Shown here piece after piece: positions 34,117 to 42,047 of a DNA stretch of 64,000 nucleotides. A program made the translations under genes and the position numbers. The notes beneath the pieces were generated by a model. That model saw nothing but the letters and a program-made list of their open reading frames with translations. It ran no database searches and was not told the origin of the DNA. Where the stretch lies: assembly GCA_963802915.1 (NCBI GenBank), contig CAWDKQ010000009.1, positions 496,001 to 560,000 on the forward strand, given 5' to 3'. The stretch is from JAICMB01 sp963802915 (lineage in GTDB: Bacteria; Acidobacteriota; Terriglobia; Bryobacterales; Bryobacteraceae). Each line of letters opens with the position of its first letter. Position 1 is the stretch's first letter.

Positions 34117-35619
34117 ATGTCTACAGGCACAGTACCGATTCCCGAACCCAAGGTGTTCCGAATTTTCGTCAGTTACGCATCGGAAGACTTGGCAATTGCG
34201 ACAGCCGTCGCCAATTGCTTCAAAGCAGCCCTTCCCGATTTTTTCGCCGAGGTTAACTTCGATAAGGAGTTCCTAAGTCCGGGGTCCGCGTTTAAGACCC
34301 AGATTGAATCGAAGCTGCAACAAACAGATGTTTTCATCATAATCTACACAGGCGCCGAAAAACGCAGCCATGGATACACAGGTTGGGAGGTAGGTTATTT
34401 CGATCACATCATGCGGATGGATCCCGGCGGGCGCGAGAAAATCTCTCTCTATCTTTACGGCCCTCCCCCCATCACGGCATCGGAGCAGGGTGTTCCGCTA
34501 GGGCTGTCAAAAGATCAGCTGCAATCGAGCTTGGAGGAGTTTCAGGCCAGTCTCGCTGTTTCGTCGGACGAACCATTATGCAAGAAAATTCAGGACTGGC
34601 AAGAAGAAGTCGAAAAGAATATTGAGAAAACGTTTACAAAAGCGTATCGAAAACCCGAACAAGAAGCCGCAAAATGCGTTCGCAGCCTGAAACTGGCGAT
34701 CTTCCAATATTTGAAAGGCACCATCGAGACTGTCGTCAAGCCACAGAGGCAGATCACCATTCGATTGAAAGGCTCGACCCTGGATCCTTCCAGCGAGAAC
34801 TTACCGCTCAACTCGGAGATCCGGCCGCTCGGCGCCCTGAACAGCGGCGGCTCCATGAGCATCTTCGGCCTGTCTGACGAGCCAATGACATGGAAGAAAT
34901 TCCTGGATGTGACGGCGAACCAGCCGTATGCCGATTCCTGGCGGGACGCGATTACGAACGTTGTGCTTTCTGGTTTCCCTGATCGGGTCGACGTAGACAA
35001 CAGCCAGGTCATCCTCGCAAACGATGGAAAGACCGGATATCGAGTCATCCTGACGACGGCGACGAAGTTTTACGACGATTATCGCGAGTACAACGTCTAC
35101 TTCGTCCAAATGCTGGAACGCGCCGATTACGGCGACGCGGGTACAACCGAATTGTTAAAAGGGTTGGAACTCGTCTGCCGCTTCCGCTCCGCTTTCCTCG
35201 AACCCAAGAGCCCTTTTCTAGGAGAGAATGTCGCGCTTACCAGTTTCCACGCACTTCCGGAACTTGCAGCCAGCTTACTGAAGGAGCTAAATCTTCTGCA
35301 TAGAGATGCGCAGGCTGCGGGACTCGACAGACCGGCAATGTGGAGGGAATATGTAAATTTCGATCACATCAAGGCGATCGCAGATGCGTATCGGCCGTGC
35401 GACGCGAAACTGCGTGAGATTATCCCCAAAATTATGGCCTGCAAAAGCAATCGAGAGCTCTTGGAATCGCTCGGTAAGGAGATGGCGGACATGCTAACGG
35501 CCATGGAAAAGGTTGTGCGGCCGGAAAACGCGCTGCTGCTTCGAGAGATGGCCGCGCAACTGAACGCGATTGTCGAAGATCAGGATCGTGCCAAAACAGC
35601 GCAACACGCATCCGCTTGA
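34117..35619 (+). CDS. TIR-domain protein with unrecognised C-terminal region
   Basis: 500 residues; the ATG at 34117 has GAGGAG 8 bases upstream. Residues ~13-150 form a TIR domain: FRIFVSYASEDLAIA (strand A/helix A), TDVFIIIYT (strand D-like) and GYTGWEVGYF with Glu91 at the place of the NAD-cleaving Glu of enzymatic TIR domains. A charged, possibly coiled segment (~150-215) follows. The remaining ~280 residues show no family I recognise, with no membrane segment and no NTPase motif. Bacterial TIR proteins act as NADases or as cyclic ADP-ribose-type signal producers in defence, or as effectors. The C-terminus would be the sensor or assembly part. It is divergent from the DUF2235-peroxidase-flavoprotein operon. 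Confidence 0.85.
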   Translation: MSTGTVPIPEPKVFRIFVSYASEDLAIATAVANCFKAALPDFFAEVNFDKEFLSPGSAFKTQIESKLQQTDVFIIIYTGAEKRSHGYTGWEVGYFDHIMRMDPGGREKISLYLYGPPPITASEQGVPLGLSKDQLQSSLEEFQASLAVSSDEPLCKKIQDWQEEVEKNIEKTFTKAYRKPEQEAAKCVRSLKLAIFQYLKGTIETVVKPQRQITIRLKGSTLDPSSENLPLNSEIRPLGALNSGGSMSIFGLSDEPMTWKKFLDVTANQPYADSWRDAITNVVLSGFPDRVDVDNSQVILANDGKTGYRVILTTATKFYDDYREYNVYFVQMLERADYGDAGTTELLKGLELVCRFRSAFLEPKSPFLGENVALTSFHALPELAASLLKELNLLHRDAQAAGLDRPAMWREYVNFDHIKAIADAYRPCDAKLREIIPKIMACKSNRELLESLGKEMADMLTAMEKVVRPENALLLREMAAQLNAIVEDQDRAKTAQHASA

Positions 35620-35698
35620 CCTTGGTGAGATTGAGCTGATTGGCGGCGCGGTAACCCTATGGCGTTTCGATACACGCCTATCTGTTTGCGGCCTCGGG

Positions 35699-37120
35699 TT
35701 AAACACCGCTCAGTTCATGCTCAATCCGTTCGAGCGTCTTGCCCTTTGTTTCCGGCAATCGTCGGAGAACCATAAGGAATCCGCAGACACAAACAATGCA
35801 ATACAGCCAGAACGTGCCGGCCGGGCCGAGACTCCGATTCAGGAACGGGAACGTATAGGTGAGCGCGAAACATGCGGCCCAAAGCGCAAATACGCACACA
35901 GCCATGGCGGCGCCTCGGATGCGGTTCGGAAAAATCTCAGACAACACGACCCACGTAATCGGAGCGAGAGAACACGCGTAACAGGCCACTGCGAGGGCCA
36001 CTAGAACCAACACTGGCCAACCATGGACGGATAAGTGGTAACTAATTCCGAGAAGCAGATAGATTGTGGCCAGGCCCGCGGTTCCGAACAGCATCAGCGG
36101 CCGCCGTCCCAGCCGGTCCACCATGCCAATGGCCATCAAGGTAAACACGAGATTGATAGCGCCGGTTACGACGATATTGAATAAGATGTCGGAGACCTGG
36201 TAACCGGCGGCGGCAAATACTTCCTGGGCATAGTTGAAAACAACGTTGATTCCACACCATTGTTGAAGCACTGCGAGGAAGATGCCGAGGGTAAGAATCG
36301 GAAGCAGCTTCGGAGTCAGAAGCTCCCTAAAATCTACACGCGCATTGTCGTGAATGAGACTGGCCTCGACGGCCTCTAGTTGGCGGCTGGCGAAAGAGTC
36401 GCCGCCGAGGCGTGCGAGGACAGACGAGGCTCGAGCCCGCTGACCGCTTCTAGCCAGCCAGCGCGGGCTCTCCGGGACGAACAACATCGCGATCAGAAAC
36501 AGTACGGACGGCACCGCTGTCACGCCGAACATCCAGCGCCATCCCTGTTGGCCGTTCCACGATTGCAGAATCCAGGCACTCGTCGCACCGGCCGGAACGG
36601 CCCGCGCGATGAGCCAGTTCACCACCTGCGCCGCTAATATTCCGATCACGATGGTAAGTTGATTCAACGAGACCAGCCGTCCGCGTATCGATTCAGGCGC
36701 GACCTCGGCAATGTACATCGGCGAAAGATTGGAGGCCAGCCCGATCGCGAGACCGCCTGAGATGCGCCAGGCCAAGAATCCTGGGAAACTGGCGGCAAGA
36801 GCGGTTCCGAGCGAACTGGCCGCGAACAGAGCGGCGGAAAACAACAGCAGCGGCTTGCGGCCGAACTTGTCACTAAGAAGTCCGGAAGCGACTGCACCAA
36901 ATAGGCAGCCAATGAGAGCGCTGCTCATCGCCAATGCCGTTGCGCCGGGTGTGTTCAGATCGAAGAACGCTTCGTAGAACGGCTTGGCGCCCCCAATTAC
37001 TACCCAGTCATAGCCGAACAACAGCCCACCCATGGCCGCGGCGCTCGAGACGAACCAGATGTAGGCGATGTTCAAAGTCTCACGAGCATGGATGGGTGTT
37101 TGTTTGTTCAGTACCGCCAT
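35699..37120 (-). CDS. MFS sugar porter (XylE/GLUT-type)
   Basis: 473 residues with 12 predicted membrane segments. Sugar-porter signatures are present: GGLLFGYDWVVIGGAKPFY in the first helix, SDKFGRKP between helices 2 and 3, NLSPMYIAEVAPESIRGRLVSLNQL after helix 4-6, QQWCGINVVFNYA in helix 7 and PETKGKTLERIE at the C-terminus. It probably imports a hexose, pentose or similar by proton symport. The start overlaps the 3' end of the GH2 gene by 13 bases, so the two are translationally linked: the exported glycosidase frees a sugar and this porter takes it in. Confidence 0.92.
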   Translation of the reverse strand: MAVLNKQTPIHARETLNIAYIWFVSSAAAMGGLLFGYDWVVIGGAKPFYEAFFDLNTPGATALAMSSALIGCLFGAVASGLLSDKFGRKPLLLFSAALFAASSLGTALAASFPGFLAWRISGGLAIGLASNLSPMYIAEVAPESIRGRLVSLNQLTIVIGILAAQVVNWLIARAVPAGATSAWILQSWNGQQGWRWMFGVTAVPSVLFLIAMLFVPESPRWLARSGQRARASSVLARLGGDSFASRQLEAVEASLIHDNARVDFRELLTPKLLPILTLGIFLAVLQQWCGINVVFNYAQEVFAAAGYQVSDILFNIVVTGAINLVFTLMAIGMVDRLGRRPLMLFGTAGLATIYLLLGISYHLSVHGWPVLVLVALAVACYACSLAPITWVVLSEIFPNRIRGAAMAVCVFALWAACFALTYTFPFLNRSLGPAGTFWLYCIVCVCGFLMVLRRLPETKGKTLERIEHELSGV

Positions 37121-39198
37121 GTTTCCTTCTTGGCGGTGAACCCGGTGGGCCGCAGCACATCCACTTCAATATGCGAGATGTCGGCTTGCGTAAAGCGGAG
37201 CTCTACGCTGGCCGATGCCCCTGGAGCGAGGTCTTGCAACTGTCCCGTCGTCTGCTCGATTGGGATATTTCCGAAACCGTATGCAACGCCTCGTACCGAG
37301 TAGCCTCGCAGATAGTACGAAGGCACGGAAACGCGGGTTGTCAGGTCCACGAGCAAAGAAGCAGGCTTCCCGGAGACGCGCAGCGTTTCGATGTTAGACG
37401 ATTGGTTCTTGAGGATCTCCCAGGAGGGTTTCCTCGACCCGAACACGTCCACGACACCATGGACCCGCTGCCGCAGCGCGCCTGTACCACGGTCGCCGAT
37501 GTGTGTGCGGTAGTCGTTATAGTCGAAAAAGATCAGACCGGCGACAAAGGAGCGTTCACGGAAGACACGGTCATGCTCACGTAGGATCTCGATCCTCTTT
37601 GCGTCGCCTTCGGGACGCTCCGCCGTGCATGCGCAATAGCCATACTCTGAGATAACAATCGGTCGCGTGGGAAAGGCGCGATGGATCTCATCCAGATGAT
37701 GAGCCAAGTCCTCTGGCGTGCCGCTATACCAGCTCTCGTAGTATTCGTTCCACATGATGTAATCCATCAGTCCGGCGACGTCTTTCTCGGGAGTCTGCTG
37801 GAGAGAGTTGGATGCGTATGTGACAAGCCGTCTAGGATCGAGGCGCTTCGCCTCTTCATACATCCTTTTTGCAAATTTATATGCCGGCGGATTCTGGCCG
37901 TTGATCTCGTTGCAGACACCCCACGAGAAAATGCACGGATGATTGGCATCACGCTCGATCATCTCGTTGAGCTGCTCGAGGCCGTTGTTCATGATCTCAG
38001 GTGACGGCTCAGCGCCCATTCCGGCAAATGTCGCCGCTCCCCACGTAGGCACTTCGGTTTGAATCAAAATTCCATGTCGATCGCACCACTCCAGCACGCG
38101 CCGGTCCTGCGGCCAATGCACGCGGGTGTAAACGCAGTTGAGTTCTTTCATGTCGGCGTGGTCATGTGCAATCCATTCCGCGGGTTCGGCCATGCCGAAA
38201 TTCGGATTGCTGCCCGCCATGCGTTCCACGCCCATCAGGCGCACGCGTTCGCCGTTCAGGTAGAAGCCGTCTTCCCTAGCCTCGATCCTGCGCACGCCGA
38301 AGACGGTATCGCAAGAATGGCCATTCGACAACTCCACAATCGACCGGTACAGGTTCGGATGATCGAAGTGCCAGAGCAGGGCTTGTTGAATCTGCACCGG
38401 GGAAAAGGTGATGGTCCGGCGTTCGCCGGGCGCCAGATGGATATGTTGTGCGGGAAGCGCGGCAACAGTCAACCCGGTCGTATCGCCGGCTACGAGAAGC
38501 GAGATGCTACCTTCGAAAACTGCCGTCGAAGTGTTCCGGACCGCGGCCGACACCTTCACGGTGGCCTGATCCATCACGTTGCCGGGTTCCGCAATGACCC
38601 GAACATGTTCCACGAAAGTCGGCGGAGTAATCAGCAGGTTTACCGGCCGATAGATTCCTCCGTCGTGCGCCCAATCGCTCGATCGGCCTCGCGGGAGCAT
38701 CGATTCGCTGAAGGCATTATCGACGCGCACGGCAATTGTGTTAACCGAACCGGCTTTCAAGTGTGGATTCAGATCGAGCACAAACGCCGTGTATCCCTTG
38801 CAGGTGTGCCGTCCCACTTCCATCCCGTTCAACCACACCGTCGCAGTGTGAAAGACGGCTTCGAACTCCACGCGAACAGCTTGTGCCGCCCAGTCCGTTG
38901 GCACTTCGAACTGACGGCGGTACCAGGCGACACCGCGGTGTTCGGTATTCCCTGGTTCGATTTGCCAAGTGTGCGGAACCGTGACGGTACGCCATTCTGC
39001 GATGGCGTAATCTGACCGGAACCAGCCTTCAGTCTCACCGGAACTGTGCGGGTCCAGACGAAATCGCCAGAGTCCATTCAAAGAAATCAGTTCATCGCAA
39101 CCGACGGGGGCTTGCGTCGCTTTGGCACCCTGCGCTGCCGACGCGCCGACAGCAGGAAGCGCAGCGCAGACCTTGAGAAGGGTTCGCCTTGTGGGCAT
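37108..39198 (-). CDS. Glycoside hydrolase family 2 (beta-galactosidase/glucuronidase-like), Tat leader
   Basis: 696 residues from the ATG at 39198 (a TTG three codons earlier is less likely). The leader PTRRTLLKVCAALPAVGASA is Tat-like. GH2 domains follow in order: sugar-binding jelly roll (~35-190, VPHTWQIEPGNTEHRGVAWYRR), Ig-like domain (~195-305) and TIM barrel (~305-600) with acid/base Glu431 in GVCNEINGQ and nucleophile Glu518 in VISEYGYC. A C-terminal beta region ends the protein. The active-site neighbourhood resembles beta-glucuronidase/beta-galactosidase types, but the sugar cannot be fixed. It forms a two-gene unit with the overlapping sugar porter. Confidence 0.9.
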   Translation of the reverse strand: MPTRRTLLKVCAALPAVGASAAQGAKATQAPVGCDELISLNGLWRFRLDPHSSGETEGWFRSDYAIAEWRTVTVPHTWQIEPGNTEHRGVAWYRRQFEVPTDWAAQAVRVEFEAVFHTATVWLNGMEVGRHTCKGYTAFVLDLNPHLKAGSVNTIAVRVDNAFSESMLPRGRSSDWAHDGGIYRPVNLLITPPTFVEHVRVIAEPGNVMDQATVKVSAAVRNTSTAVFEGSISLLVAGDTTGLTVAALPAQHIHLAPGERRTITFSPVQIQQALLWHFDHPNLYRSIVELSNGHSCDTVFGVRRIEAREDGFYLNGERVRLMGVERMAGSNPNFGMAEPAEWIAHDHADMKELNCVYTRVHWPQDRRVLEWCDRHGILIQTEVPTWGAATFAGMGAEPSPEIMNNGLEQLNEMIERDANHPCIFSWGVCNEINGQNPPAYKFAKRMYEEAKRLDPRRLVTYASNSLQQTPEKDVAGLMDYIMWNEYYESWYSGTPEDLAHHLDEIHRAFPTRPIVISEYGYCACTAERPEGDAKRIEILREHDRVFRERSFVAGLIFFDYNDYRTHIGDRGTGALRQRVHGVVDVFGSRKPSWEILKNQSSNIETLRVSGKPASLLVDLTTRVSVPSYYLRGYSVRGVAYGFGNIPIEQTTGQLQDLAPGASASVELRFTQADISHIEVDVLRPTGFTAKKETWRY

Positions 39199-39320
39199 AG
39201 GTCGCAAATTGTGTTCACGCTAACGGAAGCTTCAGGTCAACACAACTGCCCTGTCCTGTCAACGTCGATTCGACCCTTTGTCGGAACTCGATATTGCACG
39301 TAGTCGCGATTCAATCCGAA

Positions 39321-41870
39321 TTATTCGGCTCGAAGCGCGTTCATTGGAGAGATGGAGGCCGCAACGCTTGCAGGAATGATTGCCGCTGACAGAGAGCAAA
39401 CGGCGAGCGAACCGGCAGCTATAGAGAGCGCGAGCGGATCCCAGAAGGAGACACCGTACAACTGATTTGAGATCAGACGTCCGGCAATCACTGCCAGGGG
39501 AAGGCCCAGTCCAAGCCCAACTACCACGCGAACAAAAGCCCCCCGAAGGACATATTGAACGACGCTGATGCGATCGGCGCCGAGCGCCATTCGTATTCCG
39601 ATCTCATTCGTTTTCTGCGCAACGGTATAAGCAGTTACGCCATAAAGGCCGACTGCAGCCAACAACAGGGCGACGACCCCGAATAGTTCCGCGAGCCGGG
39701 AAACCGCGCGCTCCTGACCGAAAGTCAAAGAGACTTGCTGTTGCATGGTCCGCACGCTATTGATGGTCAGATTGGGATCGATTCCCGCTAAAACGCTTCT
39801 CAACGATGGCTCGATCGTTCCAGGCGCGAGATTGGTCACGATCATCATTCCTCCGATGAAATGGGATTCCACCTCAACTCTCTTCATCAGCGAATCTTTG
39901 TAATCCACGTTTTGCGCCAAGGGCACGTAGAACATGGGTCGGGCGGGCTTCGTTAAACCCCAACCCGCAAACTTCGCGCCTCGTACGATGCCGATGATGC
40001 GGAATGTGCCGGCGTACTCGGGCAGATCGAGTCCGAAGTGCTGGCCGAGGGGATCTTCGTCGCTCTTGAAAAAACGTTTTGCGAAGGCGTCGTTGATAAT
40101 TGCGACTGGCGCCGTGGTTCCGTTGTCGGCAGCCGTGAAGTTTCTCCCGCGGAGCACCGAGATGCCGAAGTTTTGCAGATAATTCGCGCTTACTCTATCC
40201 CAGGAAGCGCCCGCTTCTTCGTTAATCTTCGCCGGAGGATGGCCCGATACCATAATGAGCTCGCCCCAGTTGTCGGTTAGCGGATTGTACAGCGCTAGGC
40301 CGCATCCTCTAACCCCGGGCAGCCTGCTGACGGCATCTTCCATCTGACGATAAAGCGCCTGTAACTTGGGCTCACTATAGGTAGCCGGCGGCCGGTTCAA
40401 TGAAACCACGATTCGATTTTCAGTCCGATAGCCGAAATCCTGATGCTCCAGGTTGTTGAGACTTCGAGCCAGCATGGTGGAACCAGCCACCAATACGACG
40501 GACAAAGCGGCTTGCACGATGAGCAGCGCCTTGCGGGCAAATCCGGCATGGTCCGTAGTGCTTCGGCCGGAGCCGCGCAGAGCTTCGACGGGATCGGTAC
40601 GCGTGGCGAACCAAGCTGGAGCCGCTCCGAAAACAACTCCAGTTAAAAGCGCCACCGCGAAAGCAAATGCCAGTACAATTGGCGACGGCAGCGCACTGAT
40701 GGGAAGAAATTGCGAGCTTCGGAATGCCAGCAGAAGCAATAGCCGCGCTGCCGCGACGGCAACAAGAAGTCCAGCGAATCCACCAGCGACCGCCAGCAGA
40801 ACACTCTCGAGGAGCGCCTGCATCACAATTTGACGCCTGCTTGCCCCAATCGCGATTCGTAATGCCGTCTGCGTTCGACGCGCCACGGCTCGAGCCAGCA
40901 TAAGATTTGCGACGTTCGCGCAGGCAATCAGCAGCACCATACCGCAAACGGCGAGCAGGATCTGGAGACTACGGCCATATTCTTCCTTCATCTCCCCGAC
41001 ACCGGCGCCTGCCGGAACAACGTTGATGACTTGCTTGGGAAGTAAGCGGCCGATATCGGTCAGCCAGTTGGAGGGGTAGCCGGAATCGTGCAGCATCCAC
41101 TGCCGCAGGATGCCGGTTAAACGGGGCGCCATCCCGGAGATGGATGAACCCGGATGCAGGCGTGCGATCACACGTAACCACGCACCGACGGACTGATGCA
41201 GGAGCGCGCCCTCACCGGCAATCAAAGGTTCCTGTTGCACTGGTATCCAAATATCGGGCGGATCGCCGCGCAAGGTGTCACCAAAGAACCCCGGCGGACT
41301 CACACCGACAATGGTGAAGGGGTGTCCCTCCACAACAAAAGTGGATCCAACCGCCGCCGGGTCGGCGCCGTAATCCGCCTCCCAAGCCTGGTGACTGAGC
41401 ACGGCCACTGGTGCGGAGGACGGCCGGTCATCCTCGGATGTGAGCATGCGGCCTCCAAACGCACGTACGCCGAGGGTTGAGAAATAGTTGCCCGTGACGT
41501 ACTCGGATCGCAAAGGTTTGGCTTCGATCGGGCCGCCCTGGCGACGCACGCTCAGCCTGGAACCGCCGGCCTGAAAAGCGGCTACCTCGTCGAATTCCGG
41601 CGCGGCTGCTTTGAGCCGTTCATATAGTGGGAACGAGAACATTCCCCAGCGGTCTTGTGGGCCGCCCTCCACGCAACAGTCATCGCCGTCGCCGACGCGA
41701 TAGAGGAGCGCCGGATCTGAAACGGGCAACGAGCGCAGCATGACAGCGTCAATCAACGTAAAGATTGCGGTGGTGCCGCCGATTCCCACAGCCAGCGTCA
41801 GGATTGCGGCCGTCGTGAAAACCGGCGCGAGCCGGAATTGCCGCAGGGTATAGCGAAGCGTGCCGAACAT
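39321..41870 (-). CDS. Duplicated MacB/FtsX-type ABC permease (acidobacterial orphan-permease type)
   Basis: 849 residues: membrane helix (~18-42), periplasmic MacB-like domain (~45-250), three helices of FtsX domain 1 (~295-415), another helix (~445-465), second periplasmic domain (~470-690) and FtsX domain 2 (~725-845, GVTAYTVAQKTNEIGIRMALGA). This fused double permease is typical of Acidobacteriota, where hundreds of copies occur without their own ATPase. No ATPase gene is adjacent here either. The start MFGTLRYTLRQFRLAP is standard for the short form lacking the extra cytoplasmic N-terminal domain. It may export peptides or lipids or regulate envelope processes, with an ATPase encoded elsewhere. 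Confidence 0.92.
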   Translation of the reverse strand: MFGTLRYTLRQFRLAPVFTTAAILTLAVGIGGTTAIFTLIDAVMLRSLPVSDPALLYRVGDGDDCCVEGGPQDRWGMFSFPLYERLKAAAPEFDEVAAFQAGGSRLSVRRQGGPIEAKPLRSEYVTGNYFSTLGVRAFGGRMLTSEDDRPSSAPVAVLSHQAWEADYGADPAAVGSTFVVEGHPFTIVGVSPPGFFGDTLRGDPPDIWIPVQQEPLIAGEGALLHQSVGAWLRVIARLHPGSSISGMAPRLTGILRQWMLHDSGYPSNWLTDIGRLLPKQVINVVPAGAGVGEMKEEYGRSLQILLAVCGMVLLIACANVANLMLARAVARRTQTALRIAIGASRRQIVMQALLESVLLAVAGGFAGLLVAVAAARLLLLLAFRSSQFLPISALPSPIVLAFAFAVALLTGVVFGAAPAWFATRTDPVEALRGSGRSTTDHAGFARKALLIVQAALSVVLVAGSTMLARSLNNLEHQDFGYRTENRIVVSLNRPPATYSEPKLQALYRQMEDAVSRLPGVRGCGLALYNPLTDNWGELIMVSGHPPAKINEEAGASWDRVSANYLQNFGISVLRGRNFTAADNGTTAPVAIINDAFAKRFFKSDEDPLGQHFGLDLPEYAGTFRIIGIVRGAKFAGWGLTKPARPMFYVPLAQNVDYKDSLMKRVEVESHFIGGMMIVTNLAPGTIEPSLRSVLAGIDPNLTINSVRTMQQQVSLTFGQERAVSRLAELFGVVALLLAAVGLYGVTAYTVAQKTNEIGIRMALGADRISVVQYVLRGAFVRVVVGLGLGLPLAVIAGRLISNQLYGVSFWDPLALSIAAGSLAVCSLSAAIIPASVAASISPMNALRAE

Positions 41871-41958
41871 ATTCTGCTTTCGATCCTAAGGTCATTACCG
41901 TGCTTCGCGACCAAGGTTACGAATCTGATTGCGTTTAAATTAGCAGCGAGAGACGAGG

Positions 41959-42005
41959 CACGACCACAACGTCGCCAGGCGCGGTCCAGCGGGCTGGCGG
42001 TCGTG
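41959..42005. repeat. GC-rich interrupted inverted repeat downstream of the M28 gene
   Basis: CACGACC (41959) plus GCCAG (41974) pair with CTGGC (41994) plus GGTCGTG (41999), giving a 12-bp stem with an 8-base bulge on one side and a 15-base loop. It lies just beyond the 3' end of the M28 peptidase gene and upstream of the permease. There is no following T-run, so it may slow polymerase or stabilise the transcript end rather than be an intrinsic terminator. Confidence 0.4.
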
Positions 42006-42047
42006 ATGGAGACAGCAGAATTGTTTTTGAAATAGAAACAGTTCTTG

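Noticed and set aside
35620..35698. Possible terminator between TIR and sugar-porter genes
   Set aside because: GGCGT/ACGCC forms only a 5-bp stem with an 8-base loop and no T-run.
38059..39015. 318-codon plus-strand open frame
   Set aside because: Antisense shadow of the GH2 gene, favoured by high GC at third positions; no ribosome-binding site or domain.
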